From Alicyclobacillus tolerans (GTDB lineage: Bacteria > Bacillota > Bacilli > Alicyclobacillales > Alicyclobacillaceae), in assembly GCF_021739485.1 (NCBI RefSeq), contig NZ_JAJFNK010000004.1, positions 62,001 through 126,000 of the forward strand: 64,000 bases of DNA. The letters run 5' to 3'. The notes under the pieces were generated by a model that was given only the letters and a program-made list of their open reading frames with translations, had not been told where the DNA came from and did not search any database. How positions within the stretch are numbered: the stretch's first letter is position 1; each line of letters opens with the position of its first letter. This document shows positions 1 to 8,335 of the stretch, one piece after another. Position numbers and translations under genes: made by a program.

Positions 1-1133
1 CAATAGACCAGCAATCCAGCCAACGTTGCATAAGCGATACCGTTGTTGCTGTACCCAACTCCTATAATAAACGTGATCGCGATCACGGTTAAGTTCTTCA
101 TATTGGCAAGGTCTACTTTTTCTTCAATCAGGTGGCGAATTCCCATGGCCGCTATCATCCCGAACAGCAAAATGCTGATCCCACCCATGACAGGCACTGG
201 GATGCTGTGAATCAGAGCACCCACTTTTCCGAACAATCCCAGGGCTATCGCAAGTACCCCGGCTCCTTGAATGATTTTACTCGAAAACTGCTTCGTGATG
301 GCAAGCACGCCGAGGTTTTCCGCATAGGTGGTCTGAGCCGGTCCGCCCAAGAGCGACGATACGAAAGTGGCGACGCCGTTCCCCAACAGAATGCGGGAAA
401 ATCCGGGATTTTTTGTGACGTCGCGCGAAATGATTTCGTTGAGGACAAACATGTGGCCTAAGTCCTCGACCATAGTGACTAAGGCTATGGGCGCCATGGC
501 CAACACGGCGGACCAGGTAAATTGTGGAGCGACAAAATGCGGCCACACGATGATGGGGGCTTGGGCCACTTTTGAGATGTCGACAAGGCCTCGAGCATAC
601 GCATACACATATCCCACCACAATACCAATCAACAGCGGAAGGAGCCGCATGCGCGGCGTTCCGGCCAAAGACGCGATGACCGCTGCCAACAAACTGACAA
701 TCGCGGCATCCCAGTGCACCGAAGCCATGCTCGTCACAGCCGTGTTGGCCAGAGACAACCCGATAATAGAGACCACGGGTCCGACTACGACCGCAGGAAT
801 GACTTTGCGCACGCGGTCAAATCCAACGGATACGACGACCAAAGACATGACCGAATAGACGACGGCTACAGCAAGCAGTCCGGCGGCAGCTTGTCCAGGA
901 GAATGAAGTTTCCCGACATACAGTGCCAAAGGGGCGATAAACGCAAACGAAGACCCGAGATAAGTCGGAACCTTGCCGCGGGTAATCACGTGAAACAACA
1001 AGGTCCCCACCCCGCTGGCAATCAAGGCGCTTCCAGGGTCTAACCCCGTCAGATACGGAACCAATACTGTAGATCCAAACATTGCAAACAGATGCTGAAC
1101 CGACAGTGGAACGGCTCGCAGTGCAGATTTCAA
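1..1133 (-). CDS. Uracil/xanthine permease, NCS2 family (3' end cut by window edge)
   Basis: Integral membrane symporter that should import uracil or a related nucleobase with protons. The minus strand reads open from a TTG at 1133 to the window edge (at least 377 residues). It carries alternating hydrophobic segments and the NCS2 signature GGPAQTTYAENLGVLAIT near residues 260-275, close to the UraA/PyrP form. The TTG start has AGGAGG 7 nt upstream. It overlaps the stop of the upstream amino-acid permease as TTGA, so the two are probably translationally coupled. The protein family is clear. Uracil rather than xanthine or urate as substrate is inferred from the TTYAEN motif. The C-terminus lies outside the window. 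Confidence 0.85.
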   Translation of the reverse strand, partial: MKSALRAVPLSVQHLFAMFGSTVLVPYLTGLDPGSALIASGVGTLLFHVITRGKVPTYLGSSFAFIAPLALYVGKLHSPGQAAAGLLAVAVVYSVMSLVVVSVGFDRVRKVIPAVVVGPVVSIIGLSLANTAVTSMASVHWDAAIVSLLAAVIASLAGTPRMRLLPLLIGIVVGYVYAYARGLVDISKVAQAPIIVWPHFVAPQFTWSAVLAMAPIALVTMVEDLGHMFVLNEIISRDVTKNPGFSRILLGNGVATFVSSLLGGPAQTTYAENLGVLAITKQFSSKIIQGAGVLAIALGLFGKVGALIHSIPVPVMGGISILLFGMIAAMGIRHLIEEKVDLANMKNLTVIAITFIIGVGYSNNGIAYATLAGLLVY

Positions 1134-2524
1134 GACACTTCCTCCTTTGAACGGCGCCGGCCGTTACTTCGCCGCGTAAAACCTGTCCCTCGACCGAAAA
1201 GAACCCCACCGGCGGCAATCATCAAAAGCGTTGGCCAAATGTTGTTCCAACCACTAAACAGGATTAGCGCAACAGCCACCAGAAATGCAAAGGCAGCTGT
1301 GATGCGGCGCCGGGGCCGCGAACGAATAAGACCGGGCCAATTTGCATTTTTATCTGTGAATACAGCGGCAAAAACCGCCGCATACGCAAACAATGCCGTG
1401 AGAGAACTCGCTGCAATCGCTGCCGAGAAGATGGGAAACCAAGAACACACAACCAGCAAAACAAACACGCCGTACACAATGGCGGGGTGGTACTCCCCCG
1501 CATAGCTGCGTAGTTGCTTCGCCCCAGGCAAAAGGCCGTCGCGAAACAGCGCCTGCAACAAAGTGGCTGACGCGATTAACCACGACATTAACGACCCGAT
1601 TGTGATGAGCATGGCGCCATAACTCACGAGCGTGCTCCAAACAGGCCCCCACAATCCGGCCAAAACGGCCAGTGGATTGACGCGGCCGGCAATCACTTGA
1701 GTCGGCAGCGCGACAACGGCGGCGATCGCTACCATAATGTAGAGTCCTCCAACCAGGAAGGAACCGACCAGCATTCCGCGTCCCAATTCGTCCCGACTGG
1801 CGTATGCCCCGGAAGGCACCGTAACGGCTTCCCAACCCGAGTACGTCCAAAAAGCAAAGAACGCAGCGGGCAATACAGCTGCGAACCCGTGCGGAAAAAC
1901 AGTATGCAGCGTCGATAAAGCCGCCTGCCCATGCCGCTGCAACGAAGAACTCAGCCCTGACGCTTGTCCTGAAGTGTGCGGCCATATCGGAAGGCCCGGC
2001 AGCCACCTTGCATGCGCAATACCGATTCCGACGCACACAAACAGCAGTGCAACGGTTGCCACCGTCAGTGCGCGCTGCACGTTCGCTCCTACGTGGATTC
2101 CCCTTGCCGCAATCACGGACAAAGCAAACACTACAACTGCGGTTAACACGGATGCCCCGCCGATGCCAGTCTGAGCCATCATTCCCTTCAGCGCCATCAG
2201 CAGAGCCTCAGAGGCACCCAAGGCCGACAGTAAAAACGACCACGCCACAACCGCACTGACAAAATGGGATGTCCTTTTGCGCAAGTACACGTAAGGGCCG
2301 CCGGATTGGGACAATATACCGGTTAAATCACTGAAGGTGTAGGCCATCGGCAAGCTGAATACGACGACCAGTACCCAAGAAATCACGGCGGCGGGTCCCG
2401 CTGTCTTCACGGTAAGTGCAAGAATGGCGAATATCCCAGCTCCAACCATGCTTCCCACCGTCAACGCGACGGCGTCAAAAAAACGCAGCTGTCTGGGTTC
2501 CTTAGTGAAGGATTCTGAACGCAT
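1130..2524 (-). CDS. APC-family amino acid permease
   Basis: Inner-membrane amino acid transporter of about 464 residues with roughly twelve hydrophobic segments. The N-terminal helix carries the APC unwound-helix motif GSMVGAGIFAIL (about residues 20-31), which in this superfamily contacts the substrate backbone. The ATG at 2524 has AGGAGG upstream. An in-frame extension to 2734 lacks a binding site and overlaps the oppositely oriented tlp. The stop overlaps the TTG of the downstream nucleobase permease, suggesting a two-permease operon. The substrate cannot be read from sequence. The tail after the last helix is short and basic. Confidence 0.85.
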   Translation of the reverse strand: MRSESFTKEPRQLRFFDAVALTVGSMVGAGIFAILALTVKTAGPAAVISWVLVVVFSLPMAYTFSDLTGILSQSGGPYVYLRKRTSHFVSAVVAWSFLLSALGASEALLMALKGMMAQTGIGGASVLTAVVVFALSVIAARGIHVGANVQRALTVATVALLFVCVGIGIAHARWLPGLPIWPHTSGQASGLSSSLQRHGQAALSTLHTVFPHGFAAVLPAAFFAFWTYSGWEAVTVPSGAYASRDELGRGMLVGSFLVGGLYIMVAIAAVVALPTQVIAGRVNPLAVLAGLWGPVWSTLVSYGAMLITIGSLMSWLIASATLLQALFRDGLLPGAKQLRSYAGEYHPAIVYGVFVLLVVCSWFPIFSAAIAASSLTALFAYAAVFAAVFTDKNANWPGLIRSRPRRRITAAFAFLVAVALILFSGWNNIWPTLLMIAAGGVLFGRGTGFTRRSNGRRRSKEEVS

Positions 2525-2542
2525 AAGTTCCTCCTGGGTGCG

Positions 2543-2571
2543 GCATAAAATCCGACTCGGTTTACATACTA
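2543..2571 (+). promoter_or_regulatory. Putative sigma-G promoter of tlp
   Basis: GCATAA at 2543-2548 and CATACTA at 2565-2571 are separated by 16 nt. The -10 box matches the usual SigF/SigG form (CATAMTA) well and the -35 box partly. The position, about 40 nt ahead of a forespore protein gene, supports the call. Confidence 0.5.
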
Positions 2572-2608
2572 CTCCCGACACAACAAACAGACGCAAAGGA
2601 GTGTGGAT

Positions 2609-2836
2609 ATGGCCAAACCGGACAACCGCGCCGACAACGTTGAAAAATTGCAGGAAATGATTTCGGATACCATGGAAAACATGCGCGAAACAGAAGACCA
2701 ATTGAAAGCTCACGCCGACGAGATGAATGCGCAAGACGTTCAGGACCTGCGGGCGAAAAACGCCCGTAGAGAAGAAGCCCTAGAGGGCTTTCGCGAAGAA
2801 ATCAAGGACGAAGCCGACCACCAAAACCGCATGTGA
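2609..2836 (+). CDS. tlp: Small acid-soluble spore protein Tlp
   Basis: Minor small acid-soluble spore protein made in the forespore, 75 residues. The sequence has the family hallmarks: it begins MAKPDNRADNVEKLQEM, continues with a charged helical middle, and has an ARREEALEGFREEIKDEA block before the C-terminus. The ATG at 2609 has AAAGGAG 7 nt upstream; a GTG two codons earlier is the alternative. A SigG-like promoter precedes it. It is convergent with the MFS gene. Its presence argues directly for an endospore-forming host. Confidence 0.92.
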   Translation: MAKPDNRADNVEKLQEMISDTMENMRETEDQLKAHADEMNAQDVQDLRAKNARREEALEGFREEIKDEADHQNRM

Positions 2837-2845
2837 AACCGACCA

Positions 2846-2874
2846 GAGCCAGAGCCCATCAGGTGCCCTGGCTC
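2846..2874. terminator. Hairpin between convergent tlp and MFS genes
   Basis: GAGCCAG (2846-2852) pairs with CTGGCTC (2868-2874) across a 15-nt loop. It lies between two converging stop codons, but no U-run follows, so it is only a possible terminator. Confidence 0.35.
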
Positions 2875-2885
2875 AACCACTTTGC

Positions 2886-4064
2886 CTACGCAAAAGCGGA
2901 AAGCCTGGCCGAAAGCCCGATGGCAATCAGCAGGAATGCGGCAATCATGGCCACAACTCCGTCCCAGCCATAACTGCCCCAAAGAGCTCCCCCGGCTGAA
3001 CCGCCCACACTGGACCCGACATAATAAAAAAATAAGTACAGTGAAGACGCCTGCGCCTTATCTAACTTTGCACGCTTACCCACCCAACTGCTGGCAATGG
3101 AATGAGAGCCAAAAAATCCAAAAGTAAACACAGCGATTCCCGCGAGCTTCAGCCATAACCAAGGGATTAGGGTCAAGCCCACTCCCGTCAGCATAATAGC
3201 AATGCCAATCCACAGAACTTTTCTTTGCCCATGGCTGTCCGCTAGGCGTCCCATCCAAGTCGAACTGAACGTCCCGACCAAGTAGACAATAAAAATCCAT
3301 CCAACGGCCGTTTGACTTAATGAGTACGGCTTGGCCAACAGTTGAAATCCGATGTAGTTGTACAGGGTCACGAAACTGCCCATCAGCAAGAACCCGAGCC
3401 CGTACAACCGCAGCAAAACGCCGTCGGTCAAGTGATGCAGCAAAGACTTGGTCAGCTTTCCAAGCTGCAGCTTGCGCGGGTGAAAGTTTCGAGAAGGCGG
3501 CAGCAACACCCAAAACAAAATACTCGACAGCAAGCTCACCACCGCAATCGCCGCAAGAGCCACCCTCCAGGAGAATGCGTCGGTCAACATGCCAGTGATG
3601 ATCCGGCCGCTCATGCCGCCGATGGAGTTTCCGCTAATGTACAACCCCATAGCCAGACCCAAGCTGTTTGGCGAGACTTCTTCCCCCAAATAAGCCATGG
3701 CGATAGCCGGAAGGCCTGCCAAAAACACCCCGAGCAACACGCGCCACACGAGCAGTGCGGCAAAATTGGCGCTGAAAGCCGTCAGCAGACCCATGACCGA
3801 AGCCGCCAACAGCGCAGTCCCCATAATGGTTTTGCGGCCCCAGGCTTCTGACAAGGAACCCGCAACCAGCATAAAGACCGCGAGCGTCGCGGTCGTGGTC
3901 GACAGCGAAAAGCTGGCGGTCAGCGGAGAAATGCCGAATTCCTTGACGAAATTCGGCAGAAGTGGCTGTGTGCTGTACAAAATCGCGAACGTGACAAACC
4001 CTCCGGCAAACAGCGCCCAGTTTGCCCGGTGAAACTTTGCCGTTCCTCGTTGCAAATAAGTCAT
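2886..4064 (-). CDS. MFS transporter, YnfM/AraJ-like exporter
   Basis: Twelve-helix major facilitator of 392 residues. The family motif between helices 2 and 3 appears as GSLSEAWGRKTIM near residues 68-80, and a second copy, GRLADSHGQRKVLW, lies in the second half. This pattern fits the bacterial drug or sugar exporter group represented by YnfM, YgaY and AraJ. The substrate is unknown. The start has only a weak binding site (AGAAGG about 12 nt upstream). It is convergent with tlp and lies about 60 bp downstream of ppc on the same strand, so it may be read from the ppc promoter. Confidence 0.8.
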   Translation of the reverse strand: MTYLQRGTAKFHRANWALFAGGFVTFAILYSTQPLLPNFVKEFGISPLTASFSLSTTTATLAVFMLVAGSLSEAWGRKTIMGTALLAASVMGLLTAFSANFAALLVWRVLLGVFLAGLPAIAMAYLGEEVSPNSLGLAMGLYISGNSIGGMSGRIITGMLTDAFSWRVALAAIAVVSLLSSILFWVLLPPSRNFHPRKLQLGKLTKSLLHHLTDGVLLRLYGLGFLLMGSFVTLYNYIGFQLLAKPYSLSQTAVGWIFIVYLVGTFSSTWMGRLADSHGQRKVLWIGIAIMLTGVGLTLIPWLWLKLAGIAVFTFGFFGSHSIASSWVGKRAKLDKAQASSLYLFFYYVGSSVGGSAGGALWGSYGWDGVVAMIAAFLLIAIGLSARLSAFA

Positions 4065-4123
4065 GAGGTAAAAAAGCCTTCTTTCTCGATAGTGACCGTG
4101 AAACCTTTGTGTTCCCTTTGTCC

Positions 4124-6850
4124 TTATCCGGTATTGCGAAGCCCTGAAGCAATCCCGTTGATGGTCAGCAAGACGTCTTGCAGGTCTTCGTCGTGCTGCT
4201 CCGGGTCGTCCGGGTGCGACCGCAGCTGTTCAAGCAGCAGAACCTGCAAATACGAAAGCGGGTCGACGTAGGGATTGCGCAGGCGGATCGAATCCTGGAT
4301 AACCGGGCTGTGTTGCAAGACCTGTTCGTTGCCCGTTACTTTCAAAACCAGTTGCTGTGTCAACTCGTACTCTCGACGAACGCGGTCGATGATGCGGTCG
4401 GCGACCTTGCGGTCTTGGACCAATCCTGCGTATTCCGCTGCGATCCGCATGTCCGCTTTGGCCAAGGCCATTTGAAGGTTTTCCAGGAGTACTTGGAAAA
4501 ACGGCCAGTGCAAAAACATCCGGCGAAATTCAGACAGTGCCTCCGGTTGTTCGGACAAGACCTGTTCCATCGCCGTGCCGAAACCAAACCAAGCTGGCAA
4601 AAGGTGTCGATTTTGCGTCCACGAAAACACCCATGGAATCGCCCGAAGGTCCTGAATGCGCGCTGAACTTTTGCGTTTGGCGGGCCTGGATCCGATGTTC
4701 AGTTCTGCAATTTCGGCAATCGGTGCAGCCTGTTGGAAATACGTCAGAAAGTCGCTGTCGCCGTACACCAATTGCTGATAGGTTTGCAAAGAAACTTGAG
4801 AGAGTTTCTCCATGAGGGCCGACCACTTTTGCTCCGTGTCCCGCATGTGCTGGGTCTGCACGTTGAGGGAACCCAAAAGTACTGCAGAGACTGCAGATTC
4901 CAAAGACCTTGCCGCGATGCCGGGATGACCGTAGCGCTGCGAGATGACCTCTCCTTGTTCGGTGATTTTCACCTTTCCATGCAATGCCTCTGGAGGCTGC
5001 GCCAAGACGCTGCGTTCCACCCGTCCGCCGCCGCGGCCCAGTGCCCCGCCGCGGCCGTGGAAGAACTTCAACCTCACACCGTACTGGCTCGCGACGCGGT
5101 ACATGGCTTTTTGACCCTTATACAGTTCCCAGTTGGCAGTGACATACCCACCGTCTTTGTTGCTGTCCGAATACCCCAACATGATTTCTTGCAAGTTTCC
5201 CCGCGCTTTCAGGTGCTCCCGAAAAACGGGGTTCGCAAACAAGTTGTCGATGACTTGAGGAGCCCGGCGCAAATCGTCAATGGTTTCAAACAACGGTACA
5301 ACATTCAACCGGCTGGTTACCTGCCCGTCTATGGAACGGAAAAACAAACCGGCTTCTTTGCACAGCAGCAGGACCTCGAGCAGGTCGCTGACGTCTTCGG
5401 CCATCGAAATCAAATAGTTTTGGATGCACTGAGTCCCGAACTGGTCCTGCCCGCGCAGCACTGTGCGAAACACGTCGAGCGTTTCCTGAGTCTGGTTCTC
5501 AAGTTTTTGGTACGGACTCACAAGCGGCCTGGACTCTTTGAGCACGCCGGTTAAAGCGGATACCTTGGCTGCTTCTGACAAGCCTTTGTAGTCTCCCAGC
5601 CCCGCAAGTTCAAACAGCTCACAAACGGCGTTTTCGTGAACTTCACTGTGTTGACGAATGTCAAGGGTGGCCATGTGAAAGCCGAACAGCTCGATTTGAC
5701 GAATCAAGGGTTTGACTCGCATATCCACAATGTCTTTCCCCTTGTGCTCCAGCAAAGACTGCTCGATGAGGCGAATGTCCTTGAGAAACTCGTCTGGTCC
5801 AGCGTAGTACGTACCAGGAACCTTTTCCCCGTGAAACCAGTTTTTTGTTTCCTGCAAACGCTGGGTAATCTGTTTGACTTTCTCGCGGTACGGTTCATCC
5901 GGGACATCGTCTAACTCGAGTGAATCGAGGAGTTCCTGGCTGGCGCCCGCCATCTGAAGCGACTGGCTTAAGTCCCACAGGCCTTCAACGCGCTGTTCGT
6001 ACTTGGTCAAGGCCAAATCGAAGTGCAGAATTAAGGTCTGAAAAGTCAATTCTGCCGTCACGGACGGATTGCCGTCGCGGTCCCCGCCCATCCACGAACC
6101 AAACCGCACGAATCCAGGAACTTCCCACTTCCACTCCGGGTACACCGCTTGCAGTTGTTCTTCCATCTCCAGGTGAATTTCAGGCAACACGTCAAATAGG
6201 GTTTCATCTAAAAAGTACAGTCCGTTGCGCACCTCATCGAGTACTGTAATCCGCTCTTTGCGGACCGGACGCGTCTGCCACAGACTGACAATCTCCGCTT
6301 GAATTTTCTTCTCGATGCTGCGAACCTCTTGTGCAGACAGCAATGGGTCGTCAAACTTTTCTAGAGCAAAAGCAATGGTGTGGTGTTTATCCAGCACCGT
6401 TCTTCGCATGGCTTCCGTCGGGTGGGCCGTCAAAACCAATTCTACACCCAGTTCCTGCAGCAGTGACTGCATCTCTTGAGCCGTAATTCCAATCTCCCTC
6501 ATGTGCAGCAGAGCGCTGCGCAGAGAACCGCGCTGAGGAGAGGCCTCAGACGTCCGTTCGTATTCTCGCCTCCTGCGCAACCGGTGGTTTTGTTCCGCGA
6601 TGTTGACGAGCTCGAAGTACAGAGAAAATGCCCGAATGACAAACGTTCGGTATTGCTCCGGGATCCGATGAATCTTTTCGACAAAACGGTTGCGGTTTTC
6701 AATCGTTGGGTCTTGCCGCAGGTTCTTGGCTTGCTGCCGAATATCTTCGACAAGTTGAAAGACGTCTTCTCCGCATTGCGAGATAATGACGCTTCCTAAT
6801 AAGTTTCCTAAAACGCGGATGTCGCGATGAAGCGGAGATTCATTGCCCAC
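4124..6850 (-). CDS. ppc: Phosphoenolpyruvate carboxylase
   Basis: Cytosolic anaplerotic enzyme converting PEP and bicarbonate to oxaloacetate. The 908 residues are full length for the bacterial family. They show VLTAHPTE with the catalytic His near 143, GGDRDGNP, GYSDSNKDGGY, the glycine-rich FFHGRGGALGRGGG, IPWVFSWTQNR, and the diagnostic C-terminus ending GLRNTG. The GTG at 6850 is preceded by GAAGGAGGG at 7 nt, so it is preferred over an upstream ATG at 6886. The gene is divergent from maf across a short intergenic region that contains an imperfect direct repeat. Confidence 0.96.
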   Translation of the reverse strand: MGNESPLHRDIRVLGNLLGSVIISQCGEDVFQLVEDIRQQAKNLRQDPTIENRNRFVEKIHRIPEQYRTFVIRAFSLYFELVNIAEQNHRLRRRREYERTSEASPQRGSLRSALLHMREIGITAQEMQSLLQELGVELVLTAHPTEAMRRTVLDKHHTIAFALEKFDDPLLSAQEVRSIEKKIQAEIVSLWQTRPVRKERITVLDEVRNGLYFLDETLFDVLPEIHLEMEEQLQAVYPEWKWEVPGFVRFGSWMGGDRDGNPSVTAELTFQTLILHFDLALTKYEQRVEGLWDLSQSLQMAGASQELLDSLELDDVPDEPYREKVKQITQRLQETKNWFHGEKVPGTYYAGPDEFLKDIRLIEQSLLEHKGKDIVDMRVKPLIRQIELFGFHMATLDIRQHSEVHENAVCELFELAGLGDYKGLSEAAKVSALTGVLKESRPLVSPYQKLENQTQETLDVFRTVLRGQDQFGTQCIQNYLISMAEDVSDLLEVLLLCKEAGLFFRSIDGQVTSRLNVVPLFETIDDLRRAPQVIDNLFANPVFREHLKARGNLQEIMLGYSDSNKDGGYVTANWELYKGQKAMYRVASQYGVRLKFFHGRGGALGRGGGRVERSVLAQPPEALHGKVKITEQGEVISQRYGHPGIAARSLESAVSAVLLGSLNVQTQHMRDTEQKWSALMEKLSQVSLQTYQQLVYGDSDFLTYFQQAAPIAEIAELNIGSRPAKRKSSARIQDLRAIPWVFSWTQNRHLLPAWFGFGTAMEQVLSEQPEALSEFRRMFLHWPFFQVLLENLQMALAKADMRIAAEYAGLVQDRKVADRIIDRVRREYELTQQLVLKVTGNEQVLQHSPVIQDSIRLRNPYVDPLSYLQVLLLEQLRSHPDDPEQHDEDLQDVLLTINGIASGLRNTG

Positions 6851-6904
6851 GGCTCTTCCCTCCTTCGACAAATTTCGATTGCGCAACTGTTTGTTATTCT
6901 ATAG

Positions 6905-6942
6905 CATGGGAAACCAAACTTTAACATGAGAAACTCAACTTT
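6905..6942. repeat. Imperfect 20-nt-period direct repeat in ppc-maf intergenic region
   Basis: CATGGGAAACCAAACTTT at 6905-6922 is followed at a 20-nt period by CATGAGAAACTCAACTTT at 6925-6942. The two copies differ at three positions. They span the -35 region of the predicted maf promoter and lie just upstream of ppc, so they could be an operator. No protein can be assigned. Confidence 0.6.
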
Positions 6943-6949
6943 GTATAAT
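6920..6949 (+). promoter_or_regulatory. Putative sigma-A promoter of maf
   Basis: TTTAAC (6920-6925) and a perfect TATAAT (6944-6949) are separated by 18 nt, about 60 nt upstream of the maf start codon. The -35 box is weak. Confidence 0.5.
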
Positions 6950-7011
6950 TATTTTAACCTAGGGCCACATTGGTGGACAGGATTTGATCCAGGAAAAAGG
7001 AGGCAGGGTAA

Positions 7012-7608
7012 ATGTCTCGCGATTTACAACTGGTACTCGCCTCGACTTCGCCCCGCAGAAGGGAACTGCTGGCCCGCCTTGGGCTTTCATTTACGGTGAA
7101 AGACAGCCAGGCCTCGGAAGACATTCGCGATCCCCTGCCGCCGGCAGAGTTTGTGTCCGCGTTGGCGCAGCGAAAGGTGCAAGCGGTCGCCCGTCAACTG
7201 CAAGGTCAACCCGGAACACACCTCGTCCTCGGGGCAGATACGGCCGTGGTACTCAACGGGGAAATCTTAGGAAAACCGCAAAGTGAGGACCACGCCGTAG
7301 AAATGTTGACGCGGCTGCAAGGCAACGATCATTGGGTTTATACGGGAGTTTGTCTTCGCCACACAGGAAGCGGCAAAGAGGTGGTTCGACACTCGAAATG
7401 CAAAGTCTCTATGCGCCCGCTTGCACCGGAGAAAATTTTGAGGTACGTCCGGACCCAAGAACCGATGGACAAAGCCGGTGCGTACGGCATCCAGGGTCTC
7501 GGTTCGACGCTTGTGTCCGGCATTGAAGGAGACTACTATGCGGTAGTAGGACTCCCGCTCGCTCTCGTCAGCGATTTGCTCGGTGAATTGGGCGTCGAAA
7601 TCTATTAA
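7012..7608 (+). CDS. maf: Maf-family nucleoside triphosphate pyrophosphatase
   Basis: House-cleaning hydrolase that removes pyrophosphate from non-canonical or modified nucleotides. The 198-residue protein has the N-terminal LASTSPRRRELL motif, a conserved ADTAVVL segment near residue 70 and GAYGIQGLG near residue 160, all diagnostic for Maf/YhdE. The ATG has AAGGAGG 8 nt upstream. Here it stands alone rather than in the mreBCD/radC cluster where it often occurs. Whether it prefers dTTP/UTP or m7GTP cannot be settled by eye. Confidence 0.93.
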   Translation: MSRDLQLVLASTSPRRRELLARLGLSFTVKDSQASEDIRDPLPPAEFVSALAQRKVQAVARQLQGQPGTHLVLGADTAVVLNGEILGKPQSEDHAVEMLTRLQGNDHWVYTGVCLRHTGSGKEVVRHSKCKVSMRPLAPEKILRYVRTQEPMDKAGAYGIQGLGSTLVSGIEGDYYAVVGLPLALVSDLLGELGVEIY

Positions 7609-7612
7609 AAAC

Positions 7613-7786
7613 CTATTCGTCATCGAGTGGTCCAAAGTCAAGTTCGTCAATTTCTTCCACTTCGCCGTCCTCCCATTCGACGATCAGGGACCTAAGTAAA
7701 CAAGCGGGATTTTGGTGAACGCTGCGGACGGTGCCACTCTGCTTTGACACTGGGTGAGTCACACAATCTCCGATGTGCAACCGCAT
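7613..7786 (-). CDS. Conserved hypothetical small protein
   Basis: A 57-residue acidic-tailed protein. It begins MRLHIGDCVTHPVSKQSGTV, resembling a small beta-barrel that reads as a binding surface, and ends in the very acidic EEIDELDFGPLDDE. An ATG at 7786 is chosen; a longer in-frame start at 7840 adds a basic segment of uncertain reality. It is convergent with maf, with only a few bases between the stops. The function is unknown. Confidence 0.55.
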   Translation of the reverse strand: MRLHIGDCVTHPVSKQSGTVRSVHQNPACLLRSLIVEWEDGEVEEIDELDFGPLDDE

Positions 7787-7947
7787 GGACCATCGACTCC
7801 GTTTCTGGCGGTTTGCTTTACTCAATCGTACTTTACTCAATTATACTCTGCTCGAGAGTACTCTGTTCGGGAGTTTAATGTACGCATGTGTGGAGTAGAA
7901 ATCCGACTTTATTTTGAAGTTTTCGACGAAATACTTGCATAACCTTA

Positions 7948-7975
7948 TTGACTTTCCATCTAATACCGCTATTAT
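7948..7975 (+). promoter_or_regulatory. Putative sigma-A promoter of the riboswitch-peptide unit
   Basis: TTGACT (7948-7953) and TATTAT (7970-7975) with a 16-nt spacer lie about 20 nt upstream of the riboswitch aptamer, the right place for a promoter of the leader RNA. Confidence 0.6.
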
Positions 7976-7993
7976 ATATATTAACCTAGCATA

Positions 7994-8080
7994 TTTTAAC
8001 GGCAAACTTATTGAAAGATAAGGGCGCAAAGCTACGGGCCTACCGCGTTCATGCAACGCCAAGGCAGCCGGGCCGCCGGA
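7994..8080 (+). ncRNA. Cyclic di-GMP class I (GEMM) riboswitch
   Basis: The leader matches the GEMM-I core. ACGGCAAAC (about 7998-8006) is followed by a short stem capped by GAAA and by the invariant GGGCGCAAAGC block (8022-8032). CTACGGGCCTACC and the closing arm GGCAGCCGGGCCGCC come next. The GNRA loop and the GCAAAGC ligand-binding side are both readable. The aptamer sits between a sigma-A promoter and a 48-codon secreted peptide gene. No U-run lies between aptamer and start codon, so control may be translational through the GAAGGGAG binding site at 8094-8102. The class identity is well supported; the direction of control is not visible. Confidence 0.93.
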
Positions 8081-8110
8081 AACCCGAACCGTAAGAAGGG
8101 AGCTGTTCGA

Positions 8111-8257
8111 ATGAAAAAACTACTGATTACAGGAATTACAATCGCCAGTTTGTTGGGACTGTCCGCTGCTCCAGTTTTTGCGGCAACGTCGCACACGACG
8201 ACAAGCAGCACTACGACAACTTCCGTAAGTCCAGACGGAATGGTTTTAATTTGGTAG
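8111..8257 (+). CDS. Secreted micropeptide controlled by c-di-GMP riboswitch
   Basis: A 48-residue product. It has a classic signal peptide, MKKLLITGITIASLLGLSAA, with a probable cleavage after PVFA-A. A short Ser/Thr-rich stretch and a hydrophobic C-terminus, SPDGMVLIW, follow. The mature peptide would be about 23 residues. The ATG has GAAGGGAG 8 nt upstream. It is the sole gene between a c-di-GMP-I riboswitch and a strong terminator, so it is probably made as a monocistronic RNA in response to c-di-GMP. The function is unknown. A signalling peptide, matrix component or bacteriocin-like peptide are all possible; nothing in the sequence decides. Confidence 0.75.
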   Translation: MKKLLITGITIASLLGLSAAPVFAATSHTTTSSTTTTSVSPDGMVLIW

Positions 8258-8281
8258 TAGGTTCTTTACTACTGAGACCTC

Positions 8282-8315
8282 GGAGAAAGTGGCATATGTC
8301 CACTTTCTCCTTTTT
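8282..8315 (+). terminator. Intrinsic terminator after the micropeptide
   Basis: GGAGAAAGTGG (8282-8292) pairs perfectly with CCACTTTCTCC (8300-8310) around a 7-nt loop and is followed directly by TTTTT. It separates the riboswitch transcript from the downstream kinase gene. Confidence 0.9.
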
Positions 8316-8335
8316 GCCAGTTAGGGGGCATTTCT

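Noticed and set aside
1350..2036. 228-codon minus-strand ORF inside the amino-acid permease gene
   Set aside because: It is an alternate frame of the permease with Arg/Cys-rich non-protein-like composition.
4733..5554. 273-codon plus-strand ORF opposite ppc
   Set aside because: Antisense shadow of a strongly conserved enzyme gene, with no binding site or recognisable domain.
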